Assembly (NCBI GenBank): GCA_030695945.1
Contig: JAUYOG010000049.1
Span: forward strand, 62,001 to 126,000
Source: Ramlibacter sp.
Lineage (GTDB): Bacteria > Pseudomonadota > Gammaproteobacteria > Burkholderiales > Burkholderiaceae_C
Direction of reading: 5' to 3'
DNA: 64,000 bases
Shown: in pieces, positions 48,895 to 57,555 of the stretch
Layout: every line of letters begins with the position of its first letter
Position numbering within the stretch: position 1 is the first letter of the stretch
Translations under genes and position numbers: made by a program
Notes under the pieces: generated by a model
The model's database searches: none
Told to the model about the DNA's origin: nothing
Seen by the model: the letters and a program-made list of their open reading frames with translations, nothing else

Positions 48895-49908
48895 ATGGAC
48901 ACGGAAGACAAACGGCGGCACGGTGGCCCCGCGCAACGATCGCGTGCCCGCGTGGCCGCGGTTCTCGGCCTGGGCCTGGCCGGCTGGCCCCTGCTCTCAC
49001 GCAGCCAGGCCTATCCCGCTAAACCCATCAAGCTGGTCGTGACCGCCGGAGCCGGGGGAATCAACGACACGCTCGCCCGCATGATCTCCGTTCCCCTCGG
49101 CGATGCGCTGGGTCAGCCCGTGATCGTGGAAAACAAGGCCGGCGCCGGTGGAATGGTCGGCGCCGGCATCGTCGCCAACGCCCCGCCGGACGGCTACACG
49201 TTGATGATCGCGGCCAGCAGCGTGTTCTCCACGAACAAGCACCTGATGCCCCACCTGACGTTCGATCCGGACAAGAAGTTCGTGCCCATCGCGCAGGTGG
49301 CGCGCACCCACAACGTGGTCGTCGTGTCGCCCGCGCTGAAGGTGGACTCCATCCAGGGCCTGATCCGCTACGGCCGCGAAAACCCGGGCCGGCTGAACTA
49401 CGCTTCGGCCGGCATCGGCGGGTCGCTGCACCTGGCGGCGGAGCTCTTCGCGCATATGGCCGGGATCCAGATGAAGCACATTCCCTACAAGGCCAGCCCG
49501 CCCGCGCACGCGGACCTGCTGGCTGGCCAGATCGACGTCATCTTCGACGGAATCATCGTCGCCAAATCGCTGATCGATTCGGGCAAGGTGAAGGCCCTGG
49601 CGGTGACCAGCAAGGAACGGACACCGCAGTTCCCCGATGTCCCAACTGTTCACGAGTCCGGCTTGCCGGGCTACGAGGTGTACGGCTGGTTCGGCCTCGC
49701 CGCTCCTGCGGCGACGCCCGGCCACGTCGTGGAGCGGCTCAACCGGGAAGTCGTGCGTGTGTTGCGCATGCCGGCGGTGCGCGACCAGATGCTTCTGCAG
49801 GGCGCGCAGCCCGTTGGGGACTCGCGTTCGCAGTTCCAGGCGTTCATTCGCAGCGAGAGCGACAAGTGGGGCAAGGTGATACGCGCCGCGAACATCAAGA
49901 TGGACTGA
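48895..49908 (+). CDS. Tripartite tricarboxylate transporter receptor (Bug family)
   Basis: 337 residues. A basic N-terminus and hydrophobic signal (VAAVLGLGLAGWPLLSRSQA) are followed by YPAKPIKLVVTAGAGGINDTL, the Bug-family mature start. ADLLAGQIDVIFDG and the C-terminal helices are typical. Periplasmic receptors of this family bind carboxylic acids. No TctA/TctB membrane genes are nearby, as is common for Bug proteins in Burkholderiales. ATG 48895 is preferred over 48883 because GGAGG (48885-48889) lies 5 bases before it. First gene of the redox cluster and directly behind operator B. Confidence 0.9.
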   Translation: MDTEDKRRHGGPAQRSRARVAAVLGLGLAGWPLLSRSQAYPAKPIKLVVTAGAGGINDTLARMISVPLGDALGQPVIVENKAGAGGMVGAGIVANAPPDGYTLMIAASSVFSTNKHLMPHLTFDPDKKFVPIAQVARTHNVVVVSPALKVDSIQGLIRYGRENPGRLNYASAGIGGSLHLAAELFAHMAGIQMKHIPYKASPPAHADLLAGQIDVIFDGIIVAKSLIDSGKVKALAVTSKERTPQFPDVPTVHESGLPGYEVYGWFGLAAPAATPGHVVERLNREVVRVLRMPAVRDQMLLQGAQPVGDSRSQFQAFIRSESDKWGKVIRAANIKMD

Positions 49909-49911
49909 AAA

Positions 49912-50784
49912 ATGCAGCCAGCCCGAGCCGCGCCCGGCCCCATCGGCGTGATGCCGGGGGTGTTCCTTCGCTTCGAACCCACTGCAGACCCCGTGCCCCT
50001 GGTCGTGGACGTCTCGCGCAGCGGGCGCGAGTATCCCCAGGAGTTCCGCTCGCCGCTGCCGTTCAGCGTCCTGCACGAGAACGTGTCCATGCATCTCGAG
50101 AAGCTGTGGGGCGGGGCGCCCGATGTGGGCGGCACGATGCTGTACTGCTGCTTTCCCAATACCTGGATCGACGTCAACCGCAGCCTTCAGGACATGGACC
50201 CGGGTGCCGTGCAGGACGGCTGGCCGGCGCCGCTCAAGCCCACGAACCGCACGCTCAAGGGCCTGGGCCTCATCAAGACGCGCTCGCGCTACGGCGAGCT
50301 GCTGCAGGAGCGGCCGCTCCTGCGCGCCGAGGTGGAGACGCGCCTGCGCGATTACTACGAGCCCTATCACGCGGAGCTGCTGCGCATCATCGAGGCGACG
50401 CACGCGCGGTTCGGGCGCGTGCGCCACATGTCGGTCCATTGCATGCCGCCGGTCGGCGGGCCTGCGGACGACGATGCGGGCGCGCGCCGCCCCGATTTCT
50501 GCCTCGGCAACCTGGACGGGGTCACGTGCTCGGCGGACCTCACCGGCGCGCTGCGGGACTGGATCGGGGAAATGGGATACACGGTGACCGTGAACGAGCC
50601 ATTCCGCGGCAATGAAACGATACGGCGGCACGGCAACCCCCAGGCGGGCGTCGAATCGATCCAGGTGGAGCTGAACAAGAAGCTGTTCGTCGACAACAGC
50701 ACCTTCCGGCCGACCGAGGGGCTCGAGCCGCTGCAGCACGATCTGGTCACGCTCATGCACAGGTTCGCGGCGTGGCGCCGGTAG
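49912..50784 (+). CDS. N-formylglutamate amidohydrolase-like protein (FGase family)
   Basis: 290 residues of the PF05013 fold: VVDVSRSGREYP, then FPNTWIDVNRSLQDMD, VHCMPPVGGP, PDFCLGNLDG, and NPQAGVESIQVELNKKLFVD near the end. In typical members the first motif is PHSGxxYP, whose His is a metal ligand. Here the place is SRSGREYP, so that ligand is lost, and the later motif is HCMP instead of HSMP. It may have changed activity or act on another N-acyl or dicarboxylate amide. It follows the Bug gene after 3 bases and is certainly in the same operon. Confidence 0.8.
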   Translation: MQPARAAPGPIGVMPGVFLRFEPTADPVPLVVDVSRSGREYPQEFRSPLPFSVLHENVSMHLEKLWGGAPDVGGTMLYCCFPNTWIDVNRSLQDMDPGAVQDGWPAPLKPTNRTLKGLGLIKTRSRYGELLQERPLLRAEVETRLRDYYEPYHAELLRIIEATHARFGRVRHMSVHCMPPVGGPADDDAGARRPDFCLGNLDGVTCSADLTGALRDWIGEMGYTVTVNEPFRGNETIRRHGNPQAGVESIQVELNKKLFVDNSTFRPTEGLEPLQHDLVTLMHRFAAWRR

Positions 50785-50803
50785 CGGTTCGCGGGGTCAC
50801 GGC

Positions 50804-50833
50804 CGCACAGCCTTGTGCGCAAATGCCGGGGCC
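50804..50833 (+). promoter_or_regulatory. LysR-type operator, copy C of the three-copy element
   Basis: The core is CGCACAGCCTTGTGCG followed by CAAATGCCGGGGCC. It shares with copy B also the seven bases before it (TCACGGC). CACAAT at 50864-50869 lies 30 bases downstream, 28 bases before the MFS ATG. The MFS and following genes would therefore have their own activated promoter inside the cluster. Confidence 0.72.
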
Positions 50834-50896
50834 GCGAGCCTCCTCAATTGCAGGCCTTTTGTCCACAATCTGGCCTTCCTATTGAGGAGACAATCA

Positions 50897-52198
50897 ATGA
50901 ATACTGCAACCGCGTTGGGAGATCGCGCCCTCGTTCCGGACGGGCGCCTGAGCCGGCAACAGAAGATCGGCTTCCTGGGGTGCTGGCTGGGCTGGGTGAT
51001 GGACGGCGTCGACTCGTTCATCTTCGCGCTGGTCTTCGTGCCGTCGATGAAGGAACTGCTTCCCGCCTCGGGCATCGAGGCCAGCGCGGGCAACATCGCG
51101 TTCACGGGCTCCATCATGTTCGCGCTGTTCCTCATCGGATGGGGCATGGCGTTCATCTGGGGCCCCATCGGCGACAAGTTCGGCCGCGCCCGGACCCTCG
51201 CGATGACGATCGTCGTGTATTCGGTCTTCACGGCAGCGGCCGCCTTCGCGCAGGACGTCTACCAGCTGGCGGCGTTCCGGTTCCTCGCGGGCATCGGCGT
51301 GGGCGGCGAATGGGCGCTGGCGGGAACATTCGTCGCTGAGACATTCCCCGAGAACAAGCGGGCCAAGGCCGGCGGATGGCTGCAGACCGGCTACTACGTC
51401 GGCTTCTTCATCGCATCGGCGCTCAACTTCACCGTTGGCGCGGAATACGGATGGCGCGCGATGTTCCTGTGCGGGCTGGCGCCGGTCGTCCTGGCCCTGG
51501 CCGTGCGGATGGCGGTCAAGGAACCCCACAAGTGGGAAAGCAAGCTGCCCGAGGCCAAGCGTGCCAAGCCGCTGCGCGAGATCTTCGGCGAGCAGTTCCG
51601 CCAGAGGACCATCGTGCTGACCTCGCTGCTCACGTGCTCGATCATCGGGCTGTGGGCCGGCGCGGTGTACGCGCCCGCCGCGCTGACCCAGTTGGCAACC
51701 AAGGCGGGCTACACCGGGCAGGAGGTTCCGAAGCTGATCTCGTACTCCAGCATGCTGTTCTCCTTCATGACGATCTGCGGCTGCCTCGCGGTGCCATTCT
51801 TCGCTGAGAAGCTGGGGCGCAGGCGGGCAACAGCGCTGTTCTTCTTCGGGATGGCCGCCTCGATCCTGGTCGCGTTCGGCTACTTCTTCTACCGGCAGGA
51901 CGCCCTCGTGCCATTCATCGTCACCATGGCATTCGTCGGCTTCTTCGGCGGGAACTTCGCGATCTACAGCATCTGGATTCCCGAGCAATATCCGACGCGC
52001 GTGCGGGCCACCGCCTTCGCCTGGGCCATCTCGTTCGGCCGGTTCATCGGCGCGGGCGTCAACTTCCTGCTCGGCTGGGCCATCAGCCAGACGGGCACGC
52101 TGGGCGCACCGGTGGCAATGACGTCGTTGGCTTTCATCATCGGCATCTTCATCCTTCCCTGGGCGCTCGAGACCAAGGACAAGGGCTTGCCGGATTGA
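50897..52198 (+). CDS. MFS transporter, aromatic acid:H+ symporter (AAHS) type
   Basis: 433 residues with twelve predicted helices. The AAHS DGxD motif in helix 1 reads VMDGVDSF. The loop 2-3 motif is GPIGDKFGRARTL, and GEWALAGTFVAETFPENKRAKA follows helix 4. It probably imports a carboxylic acid together with protons, in parallel to the Bug receptor. GAGGAGA precedes ATG 50897, and the upstream open frame covers operator C and is not coding. Confidence 0.9.
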   Translation: MNTATALGDRALVPDGRLSRQQKIGFLGCWLGWVMDGVDSFIFALVFVPSMKELLPASGIEASAGNIAFTGSIMFALFLIGWGMAFIWGPIGDKFGRARTLAMTIVVYSVFTAAAAFAQDVYQLAAFRFLAGIGVGGEWALAGTFVAETFPENKRAKAGGWLQTGYYVGFFIASALNFTVGAEYGWRAMFLCGLAPVVLALAVRMAVKEPHKWESKLPEAKRAKPLREIFGEQFRQRTIVLTSLLTCSIIGLWAGAVYAPAALTQLATKAGYTGQEVPKLISYSSMLFSFMTICGCLAVPFFAEKLGRRRATALFFFGMAASILVAFGYFFYRQDALVPFIVTMAFVGFFGGNFAIYSIWIPEQYPTRVRATAFAWAISFGRFIGAGVNFLLGWAISQTGTLGAPVAMTSLAFIIGIFILPWALETKDKGLPD

Positions 52199-52212
52199 AA
52201 AAGGAGCATTCC

Positions 52213-53667
52213 ATGGACAGCAAACAAGCCATCAGCACGCTGAATTTCGTCGCAGGCAAATGGGAGAACGCGGAATCCGGCGAGATCCGCCGGTTCAATC
52301 CCGCGAACCTGCACGAGCTCGTGGCGACCGCGCCCGACTCATCCGCGCGGACGGCCGCCCGCGCCATCGAGGGCGTCACGCGCGCCGCCGACGGCTGGCG
52401 CAGCCTCACGGCGCCCGAGCGCGGCAAAATCGTCCTTCGCGCCGCCCGCATCCTGGAGACGCGCAAGGAGGAAGTCGCCCAGCTCATCACGTGGGAGCAA
52501 GGCAAGGTGATCGCCGAGTCGCGGGCCGAGGTGACCCGCGCGATCAACATCATGGAATACGCGGCCGGCATGGGGCGGCGGCTGGGAGGCAGCACGCTGC
52601 CGAGCGAGGCCGACGGCGTGTTCGCGTACACGACGCGGCTGCCCATCGGCACCGTCGCGCTGATCAGCCCCTGGAACTTCCCCGTCGCCATCCCCTGCTG
52701 GAAGATCGCGCCCGCGTTTGTCTGTGGCTGCCCCATCGTGCTCAAGCCGTCACCGTTCACGCCGGCGTGCGCGACACGCATCGTGGAGATCTTCCTCGAG
52801 GCCGGCGTGCCGCCCGAGGCGATCTCGCTCGTCCATGGCGGCCCTGCCGTCGGCGAGCAACTGGTCGATCACCCGATGGTCGCCGGCATCTCGTTCACGG
52901 GGTCCACGAAGGTAGGCACGGGAATCCACGCCAGCGCGGCGCGCCGGCTCGCCAAGACCCAACTCGAGATGGGCGGCAAGAACCCGCAGGTCGTGCTGCG
53001 CGACGCGGATATCGACCAGGCCGTCGAAGGCTGTATCGTCGGCGCGCTGGACGTGAGCGGCCAGCGTTGCACCTGCACCAGCCGGGTCATTGTGGAGGAG
53101 GCCGTGGCCGACGCCTTCACCGCCCGCTTCGTCGCCCGGATGGCGGCGATCCGGGTGGGGCCCGGGCATCTGGCGGAGGTCGACATGGGGCCGCTGGTCG
53201 ACCGCACGCGCGCCGAACAGGTAGCCGCCTTCGTGGACCGCGCGCGCGGCGACGGAGCCAACGTGCTCGTCGGGGGTGCCCCGCCGGCCGGCCTGGAGCA
53301 AGGGTGCTTCTATGCGCCCACGGTCATCGACAACATCGACCCGCGACTGGAGATCGCGCGCGAGGAAGTCTTCGGGCCGGTCGTGGGCGTCATTCGCGTC
53401 AATGACTTCCAGCAGGCGCTGCAGGTTGCGAACTCCGTGGACTATGGGTTGTCGGCGTCGATCTACACCAGGGACATCGCACGCATCTTCTCGTTCGTGC
53501 AAAGGATAGAAGCGGGAATGATCCACGTCAACCGCCCGACGCTGGGCGGCTATTCGCACTTTCCGTTCGGGGGGCTCAAGCATTCCAGCCACGGCCCTCG
53601 CGAGATCGGCGACGACACGATCGGCTTCTATACCGGCCTGAGAAGCGTGTACATCAACCACGAGTGA
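52213..53667 (+). CDS. Aldehyde dehydrogenase family protein
   Basis: 484 residues. Nucleophile Cys is in SGQRCTCTSR, general-base Glu in LEMGGKNP, the NAD-binding stretch is FTGSTKVG, and the substrate-site asparagine is in SPWNFPVA. It is closest in pattern to succinate-semialdehyde or 2-oxoglutarate-semialdehyde dehydrogenases. It would oxidise a semialdehyde to a dicarboxylate, which could then be the substrate of the redox complex downstream. AAAGGAG lies before ATG 52213. Confidence 0.9.
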   Translation: MDSKQAISTLNFVAGKWENAESGEIRRFNPANLHELVATAPDSSARTAARAIEGVTRAADGWRSLTAPERGKIVLRAARILETRKEEVAQLITWEQGKVIAESRAEVTRAINIMEYAAGMGRRLGGSTLPSEADGVFAYTTRLPIGTVALISPWNFPVAIPCWKIAPAFVCGCPIVLKPSPFTPACATRIVEIFLEAGVPPEAISLVHGGPAVGEQLVDHPMVAGISFTGSTKVGTGIHASAARRLAKTQLEMGGKNPQVVLRDADIDQAVEGCIVGALDVSGQRCTCTSRVIVEEAVADAFTARFVARMAAIRVGPGHLAEVDMGPLVDRTRAEQVAAFVDRARGDGANVLVGGAPPAGLEQGCFYAPTVIDNIDPRLEIAREEVFGPVVGVIRVNDFQQALQVANSVDYGLSASIYTRDIARIFSFVQRIEAGMIHVNRPTLGGYSHFPFGGLKHSSHGPREIGDDTIGFYTGLRSVYINHE

Positions 53668-53673
53668 GCCCGG

Positions 53674-54669
53674 ATGAACGCCCGAACCCTCGGCCAATCG
53701 GAAAACCACGACACGCTCGCGGCGCGCAATGCGCGCCTTGCGCCCGGTGACGTGGTCAGCGTGCGCATCCGGCGGTCCGAGGAACAGGACGGAGCGCACC
53801 GTTTCGAAACCTATGAGGTTCCTTACGAGAAGTCCATGCGGGTACTGGATGCGTTGAACTGGATCTCCGAGAACCGCGCGCCCGATCTCGCCTACCGTTG
53901 GCTGTGCGGGTCGAAGATGTGCGGCACGTGCGGCGTCCGCATGAACGGGCGGGAGGTGCTTGCCTGTTGGGAGGCGGTGGAGCCGTCGATGATGATCGAG
54001 CCGCTGCGCAACCTGCCCGTGGTGCGGGACCTGGTCGTGGACCGAGCGCCGTTCGAGGCGAAGGTGGCGGCGTTCGAGCCCTGGCTGGAGCGCAAGGAGC
54101 CCTACCCCGGCTTCCCCGAACCGCTGAAGCACGGGCAGATGAACAATGCTTCCAAGGCGCTGGACTGCATCGGCTGCATGTGCTGCTACTCGGCATGCCC
54201 CGTGATCGGCCTGGGCGATGCCACGGACTTCGCGGGCCCGGCGCCGCTGGTGCAGCTGGCCCAGACCGCGCTGGATACGCGCAACGGCGAGGACAAGGTG
54301 CGCCGCTCGCTCTCGGCCACCGGCATCTTCAACTGCGTCTCCTGCTACAAGTGCGAGGAAGTCTGCCCCGCCCGCATCCCGATCGTCACGCGGATCATCG
54401 AACCACTGAAGGCGCGCACGGCCCAACTGTGCCCGGGGGGCGCGCCACACGCCTCGGCCTTCCGTGCGATCGTGGCGCGGCGCGGCCGGATCGACCCGAG
54501 CGCCCTGGTGCTGAGCGTGCAGGGGCTGCGGGCGCTGGGCAACCTGCCGCGGGTGCTGCGCCTGCTGTTGCGCGGAAAGATCAACCCCATCAAGACGTTC
54601 TTCGGGGCGAAGGGCGCGGCCGCGGACGCGGCCCACCGGATTCTCGGCATGAAAGGCGGCGGACGATGA
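53674..54669 (+). CDS. SdhB/FrdB-like iron-sulfur subunit with HdrC-type ferredoxin domain
   Basis: 331 residues. A plant-type [2Fe-2S] site is C78-x4-C83-x2-C86-x11-C98. Two [4Fe-4S] sites follow: C165-x2-C168-x2-C171-x3-C175 and C221-x2-C224-x2-C227-x3-C231. In ordinary SdhB or FrdB the third cluster is bound by C-x5-C-x3-C; the regular ferredoxin spacing here matches TfrB, GlpC and HdrC. A basic C-terminal tail of about 80 residues follows. It should pass electrons between the flavoprotein and the HdrB-like subunit encoded next to it. Its stop overlaps the next ATG (ATGA). Confidence 0.9.
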   Translation: MNARTLGQSENHDTLAARNARLAPGDVVSVRIRRSEEQDGAHRFETYEVPYEKSMRVLDALNWISENRAPDLAYRWLCGSKMCGTCGVRMNGREVLACWEAVEPSMMIEPLRNLPVVRDLVVDRAPFEAKVAAFEPWLERKEPYPGFPEPLKHGQMNNASKALDCIGCMCCYSACPVIGLGDATDFAGPAPLVQLAQTALDTRNGEDKVRRSLSATGIFNCVSCYKCEEVCPARIPIVTRIIEPLKARTAQLCPGGAPHASAFRAIVARRGRIDPSALVLSVQGLRALGNLPRVLRLLLRGKINPIKTFFGAKGAAADAAHRILGMKGGGR

Positions 54670-55571
54670 AGTTCGCGTATTACCCCGGATGCTCGGCGCG
54701 CAGCACGTGCGCCGAGCTGAACGAAGCAACCCACCTGGTGGCGTCGAAGCTCGGGCTCGACCTGGTCACTCTGGAGTCGGCAACCTGCACCGGCGCGCGC
54801 GAGCTGCGCGCGGTCGACCCCGTGGGGTTCTACGCCCTGAACGTACGCATCCTGGCGCTGGCCGAACAGCTGGGCGCGCCGCTCATGACGGTCTGCAACA
54901 CCTGCACGCTGAACCTGCTCGACGCGGACGACGCCTTTCGCGGCGACGAAGAACTGGCGCGGCAGGTCAACCTGCGGCTGGCCGAGGAGGGGCTCAGCTA
55001 CCGCGGCAATACGCGCATCAGCCATTTTCTCTGGGTGCTCCACGAGGACATCGGCGAGGCCCGCCTGCGCGAGCTCATCGTGAAACCCCTGACCGGGATG
55101 AGCGTGGGCGCGTTCTATGGGTGCCACATCACCCGTCCCCCGGCCCGGTACGGCTACGTGGATTCGCGCAACAACACGGCGCTCGAGCGCATGTCGGAAA
55201 TCCTGGGGTGCCAGCCCATCGACTACAGCGGGCGGAACGAATGCTGCGGCTTCCACACCGCGGCCCACGACGAGCAGGTGGCGATCAAGCTGACCGGCAA
55301 GCACATCCTCGCGGCCAAGGACGCCGGCGCGAGCGCGATGGTGACACCGTGCCCCTTGTGCCACACCGTGCTCGACGGCTTCCAGCGGGAGATCGCCCGC
55401 GATGTCGGGCGGCCGCTGGACATGCCCATCCTGCACCTGCCGCAACTGGTCGGCCTGGCATTGGGCCTCAGTCCGGCCGCGTTGCGGATCGACCGTCACA
55501 TGGTCCCCGCTCCCCTGCTGTCCGCGCCTGCCGGAAAGAAGCGGTTCTTCAGGTTGTTTCCCGCCTCGTAG
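54666..55571 (+). CDS. HdrB-like subunit (CCG-domain heterodisulfide reductase B/SdhE type)
   Basis: 301 residues with two cysteine-rich CCG domains. The second site is complete: C153, C193-C194 (ECCGFH), C229-x2-C232. The first has C9 (YYPGC), C41, C77-x2-C80, but the residue before C41 is Thr where the family usually has Cys. In HdrB, SdhE and TfrB these sites hold special [4Fe-4S] clusters that reduce disulfides or pass electrons to quinone. Together with the neighbouring subunits this makes a split version of thiol:fumarate reductase or of an SdhABE-type complex. No membrane anchor gene is present. Confidence 0.9.
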   Translation: MKFAYYPGCSARSTCAELNEATHLVASKLGLDLVTLESATCTGARELRAVDPVGFYALNVRILALAEQLGAPLMTVCNTCTLNLLDADDAFRGDEELARQVNLRLAEEGLSYRGNTRISHFLWVLHEDIGEARLRELIVKPLTGMSVGAFYGCHITRPPARYGYVDSRNNTALERMSEILGCQPIDYSGRNECCGFHTAAHDEQVAIKLTGKHILAAKDAGASAMVTPCPLCHTVLDGFQREIARDVGRPLDMPILHLPQLVGLALGLSPAALRIDRHMVPAPLLSAPAGKKRFFRLFPAS

Positions 55572-55582
55572 GCCACTTGCAG

Positions 55583-57298
55583 ATGCGAAATTTCACAACG
55601 GACGTCGTGATCGTCGGCGGCGGCGCGGCGGGCTGCTACGCGGCGCTCGAGCTCGCTAAGCACAAGATCGAGTCCACGATCGTCTGCAAGGGGCTGGTCG
55701 GCAAGAGCGGCGCCTCGATATTCGCCGGCAACCTCGTGCTGTCGGGGGAACTGCTCGGCAACACGCCGGACAACGCGCGGAACACGGCGGAGTTCCTGAT
55801 CAAGTACCACAACCAGTTCCTCATCGACCAGGAGTGGGCGAGGCGCTGCGGACAGTGGATCGCCAATGTCTACTACCCCGAGCTCGAAGAGGCGGGCCTG
55901 TACTTCCGGCGCGACGACGCGGGGGAGGTCGTGACGAGTCCCGGCCTGATCAGGAGCGTCGCGGCCAACGTCCAGGGCAACTCGGGTGTGCCTTTCATGG
56001 ACTTGCGGCGAAAGCAGGTGAGCAAGGCGGGTGTGCGCCGCATCGAGGAGGCCGCCGTCACCGCCGTCCTGCGAAGGCCGGACGGCAGCGCTTGCGGCGT
56101 GTTCGCGGTCGATTGCCTGACGGGCGAGTACATCGTCGTGAGTGCGCGCGCGGTGATCCTTGCCACGGGGTACTCGGACCGGCTCCACACCCGGTCGACC
56201 GGGACGCGCGAGATGTCGGCCGACGGCATCGCGATGGCGCGCCGGGCCGGCGCGAAGTTCGTCAACCTGGAGATGCAGTGGTGGCACACGAACGATGTCG
56301 CCCACCCGCCGAGCTGGCAGCGCGTGCAGATCTACCCCAACCCCATGCTCGGCTCCGACAAGTCGGCCCGGATGGTGAACGCGGCCGGCGAGGAGTTCTT
56401 CAACCAGCAGGTCGACGCCCCCATGGCCTACGGCCCCTACACCGTCCAGCTGAAGGCGTTGGTCAGGCAGGTGCGTGCCGGCAAGGCCTCATACGAGGGT
56501 GGGTATTTCGCGGGCTTCGACCACGCCAGGACGTCGGAGGTCGACGCCTACACGACGTATGCCAAGCCGTTCCGCCAACTGGGATTGGACCCTCAGGACA
56601 CGCTGCTCGAGACGGCCGTGACCGCGCACTACCGGCAAGGTGGGGTGCACGTGGATACCGCGACGATGCAGTCCTCGGTCGAAGGCCTGTTCGTGGCCGG
56701 CGGCCTGGGCGGCCACAGCAACGGGCTGATCGCGTTGGCCACGTTCGATGGCAAGACCGCGGCCGAAGGCGTGGCGGCGTCGTTGGACCGGCTGCCGCCC
56801 GCAAGCCCGTCGCGCGAGCAGGTGGACGCCGAGCGCGACCGCCTCGAGCGCCTGCTCGATGGCGCGCCCGACGGTGTATCCCCGGTGGCCGTGAAGGAGC
56901 AGGTGCGGCGCGTCATGTGGGAGAACGTCGGCGTGGAGAAGGACGCGGTGGGCATGCGCCGGGCGCTGGACGAGCTGCGGCGCATCCGCCAGGAGGTGCT
57001 GCCGGCCCTAACGTTGCGAAGCGGCTCGCGCCGGGCGAACTACGAGTGGTTGGACGCCATGGACGTGCACAACATGGTCGATGCGGCCGAACTCATCGTG
57101 CTGTCCTCACTGCAGCGCGAGGAGAGCCGGGGGCCATTTATCCGCACGGACTATCCCGAAACCGACAACGAGAACTGGCTTGCCGAGAACATCCTGTGCG
57201 TCGAGGACGGCAGCTTCCGGTTCGAGCGCAAGCCGTACCCGCTGCCATTCTTCCAGCCCGGATTTGCGCACCGCGACAACATGGCGGTGGAATGGTGA
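55583..57298 (+). CDS. Fumarate reductase/succinate dehydrogenase-like flavoprotein subunit
   Basis: 571 residues. The FAD motif is VVIVGGGAAGCYAALEL. The place of the covalent FAD histidine of SdhA/FrdA is occupied by KSGASIFAG, so FAD is probably bound non-covalently. The capping-domain motifs ARMVNAAGEEFFNQ and TAHYRQGGVHVD are kept, with the family His. The usual HGANRLGGNSL segment is changed to GGLGGHSNGLIAL, lacking the substrate-binding Arg at that place. The substrate may therefore be a dicarboxylate other than fumarate or succinate. It is the last gene of the cluster, 11 bases after the HdrB-like gene. Confidence 0.88.
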   Translation: MRNFTTDVVIVGGGAAGCYAALELAKHKIESTIVCKGLVGKSGASIFAGNLVLSGELLGNTPDNARNTAEFLIKYHNQFLIDQEWARRCGQWIANVYYPELEEAGLYFRRDDAGEVVTSPGLIRSVAANVQGNSGVPFMDLRRKQVSKAGVRRIEEAAVTAVLRRPDGSACGVFAVDCLTGEYIVVSARAVILATGYSDRLHTRSTGTREMSADGIAMARRAGAKFVNLEMQWWHTNDVAHPPSWQRVQIYPNPMLGSDKSARMVNAAGEEFFNQQVDAPMAYGPYTVQLKALVRQVRAGKASYEGGYFAGFDHARTSEVDAYTTYAKPFRQLGLDPQDTLLETAVTAHYRQGGVHVDTATMQSSVEGLFVAGGLGGHSNGLIALATFDGKTAAEGVAASLDRLPPASPSREQVDAERDRLERLLDGAPDGVSPVAVKEQVRRVMWENVGVEKDAVGMRRALDELRRIRQEVLPALTLRSGSRRANYEWLDAMDVHNMVDAAELIVLSSLQREESRGPFIRTDYPETDNENWLAENILCVEDGSFRFERKPYPLPFFQPGFAHRDNMAVEW

Positions 57299-57342
57299 GC
57301 CGGCCGCGGTCGCCCCGAGCCTGACGCGGCCTCAGCCCATGC

Positions 57343-57450
57343 GCGAAAGATGGCGCCCACGGCGCTGTCCGGAAATGTCCGCGCATAAAACTGCGCGGCT
57401 TCCAGGGCAGTGCGGTCGTACCATCGACAGATGGTGTTCTTGCTGATCAC
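57343..57450 (-). pseudogene. Truncated VOC/PhnB-like (3-demethylubiquinone methyltransferase-like) gene
   Basis: From a GTG at 57450 with GGAG upstream, about 36 residues match the start of PhnB-type VOC proteins: ISKNTICRWYDRTALEAA and FYARTFPDSAVGAIFRA. The similarity then breaks off and the frame runs into sequence that is antisense to the end of the flavoprotein gene. Normal members have about 150 residues. The break lies about 45 bases after the flavoprotein stop and may mark the right end of an insertion or deletion that brought in the redox cluster. Confidence 0.65.
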
Positions 57451-57555
57451 CTGGTGCTCCAACTCGTGGCAAGGGAGTGAACCCGGGCGATGAAGACGCT
57501 GGGCATCGCCTGCGATTGTCGTTGCCCGGACGGCGCACCCTGACCTCGCGCCGCC

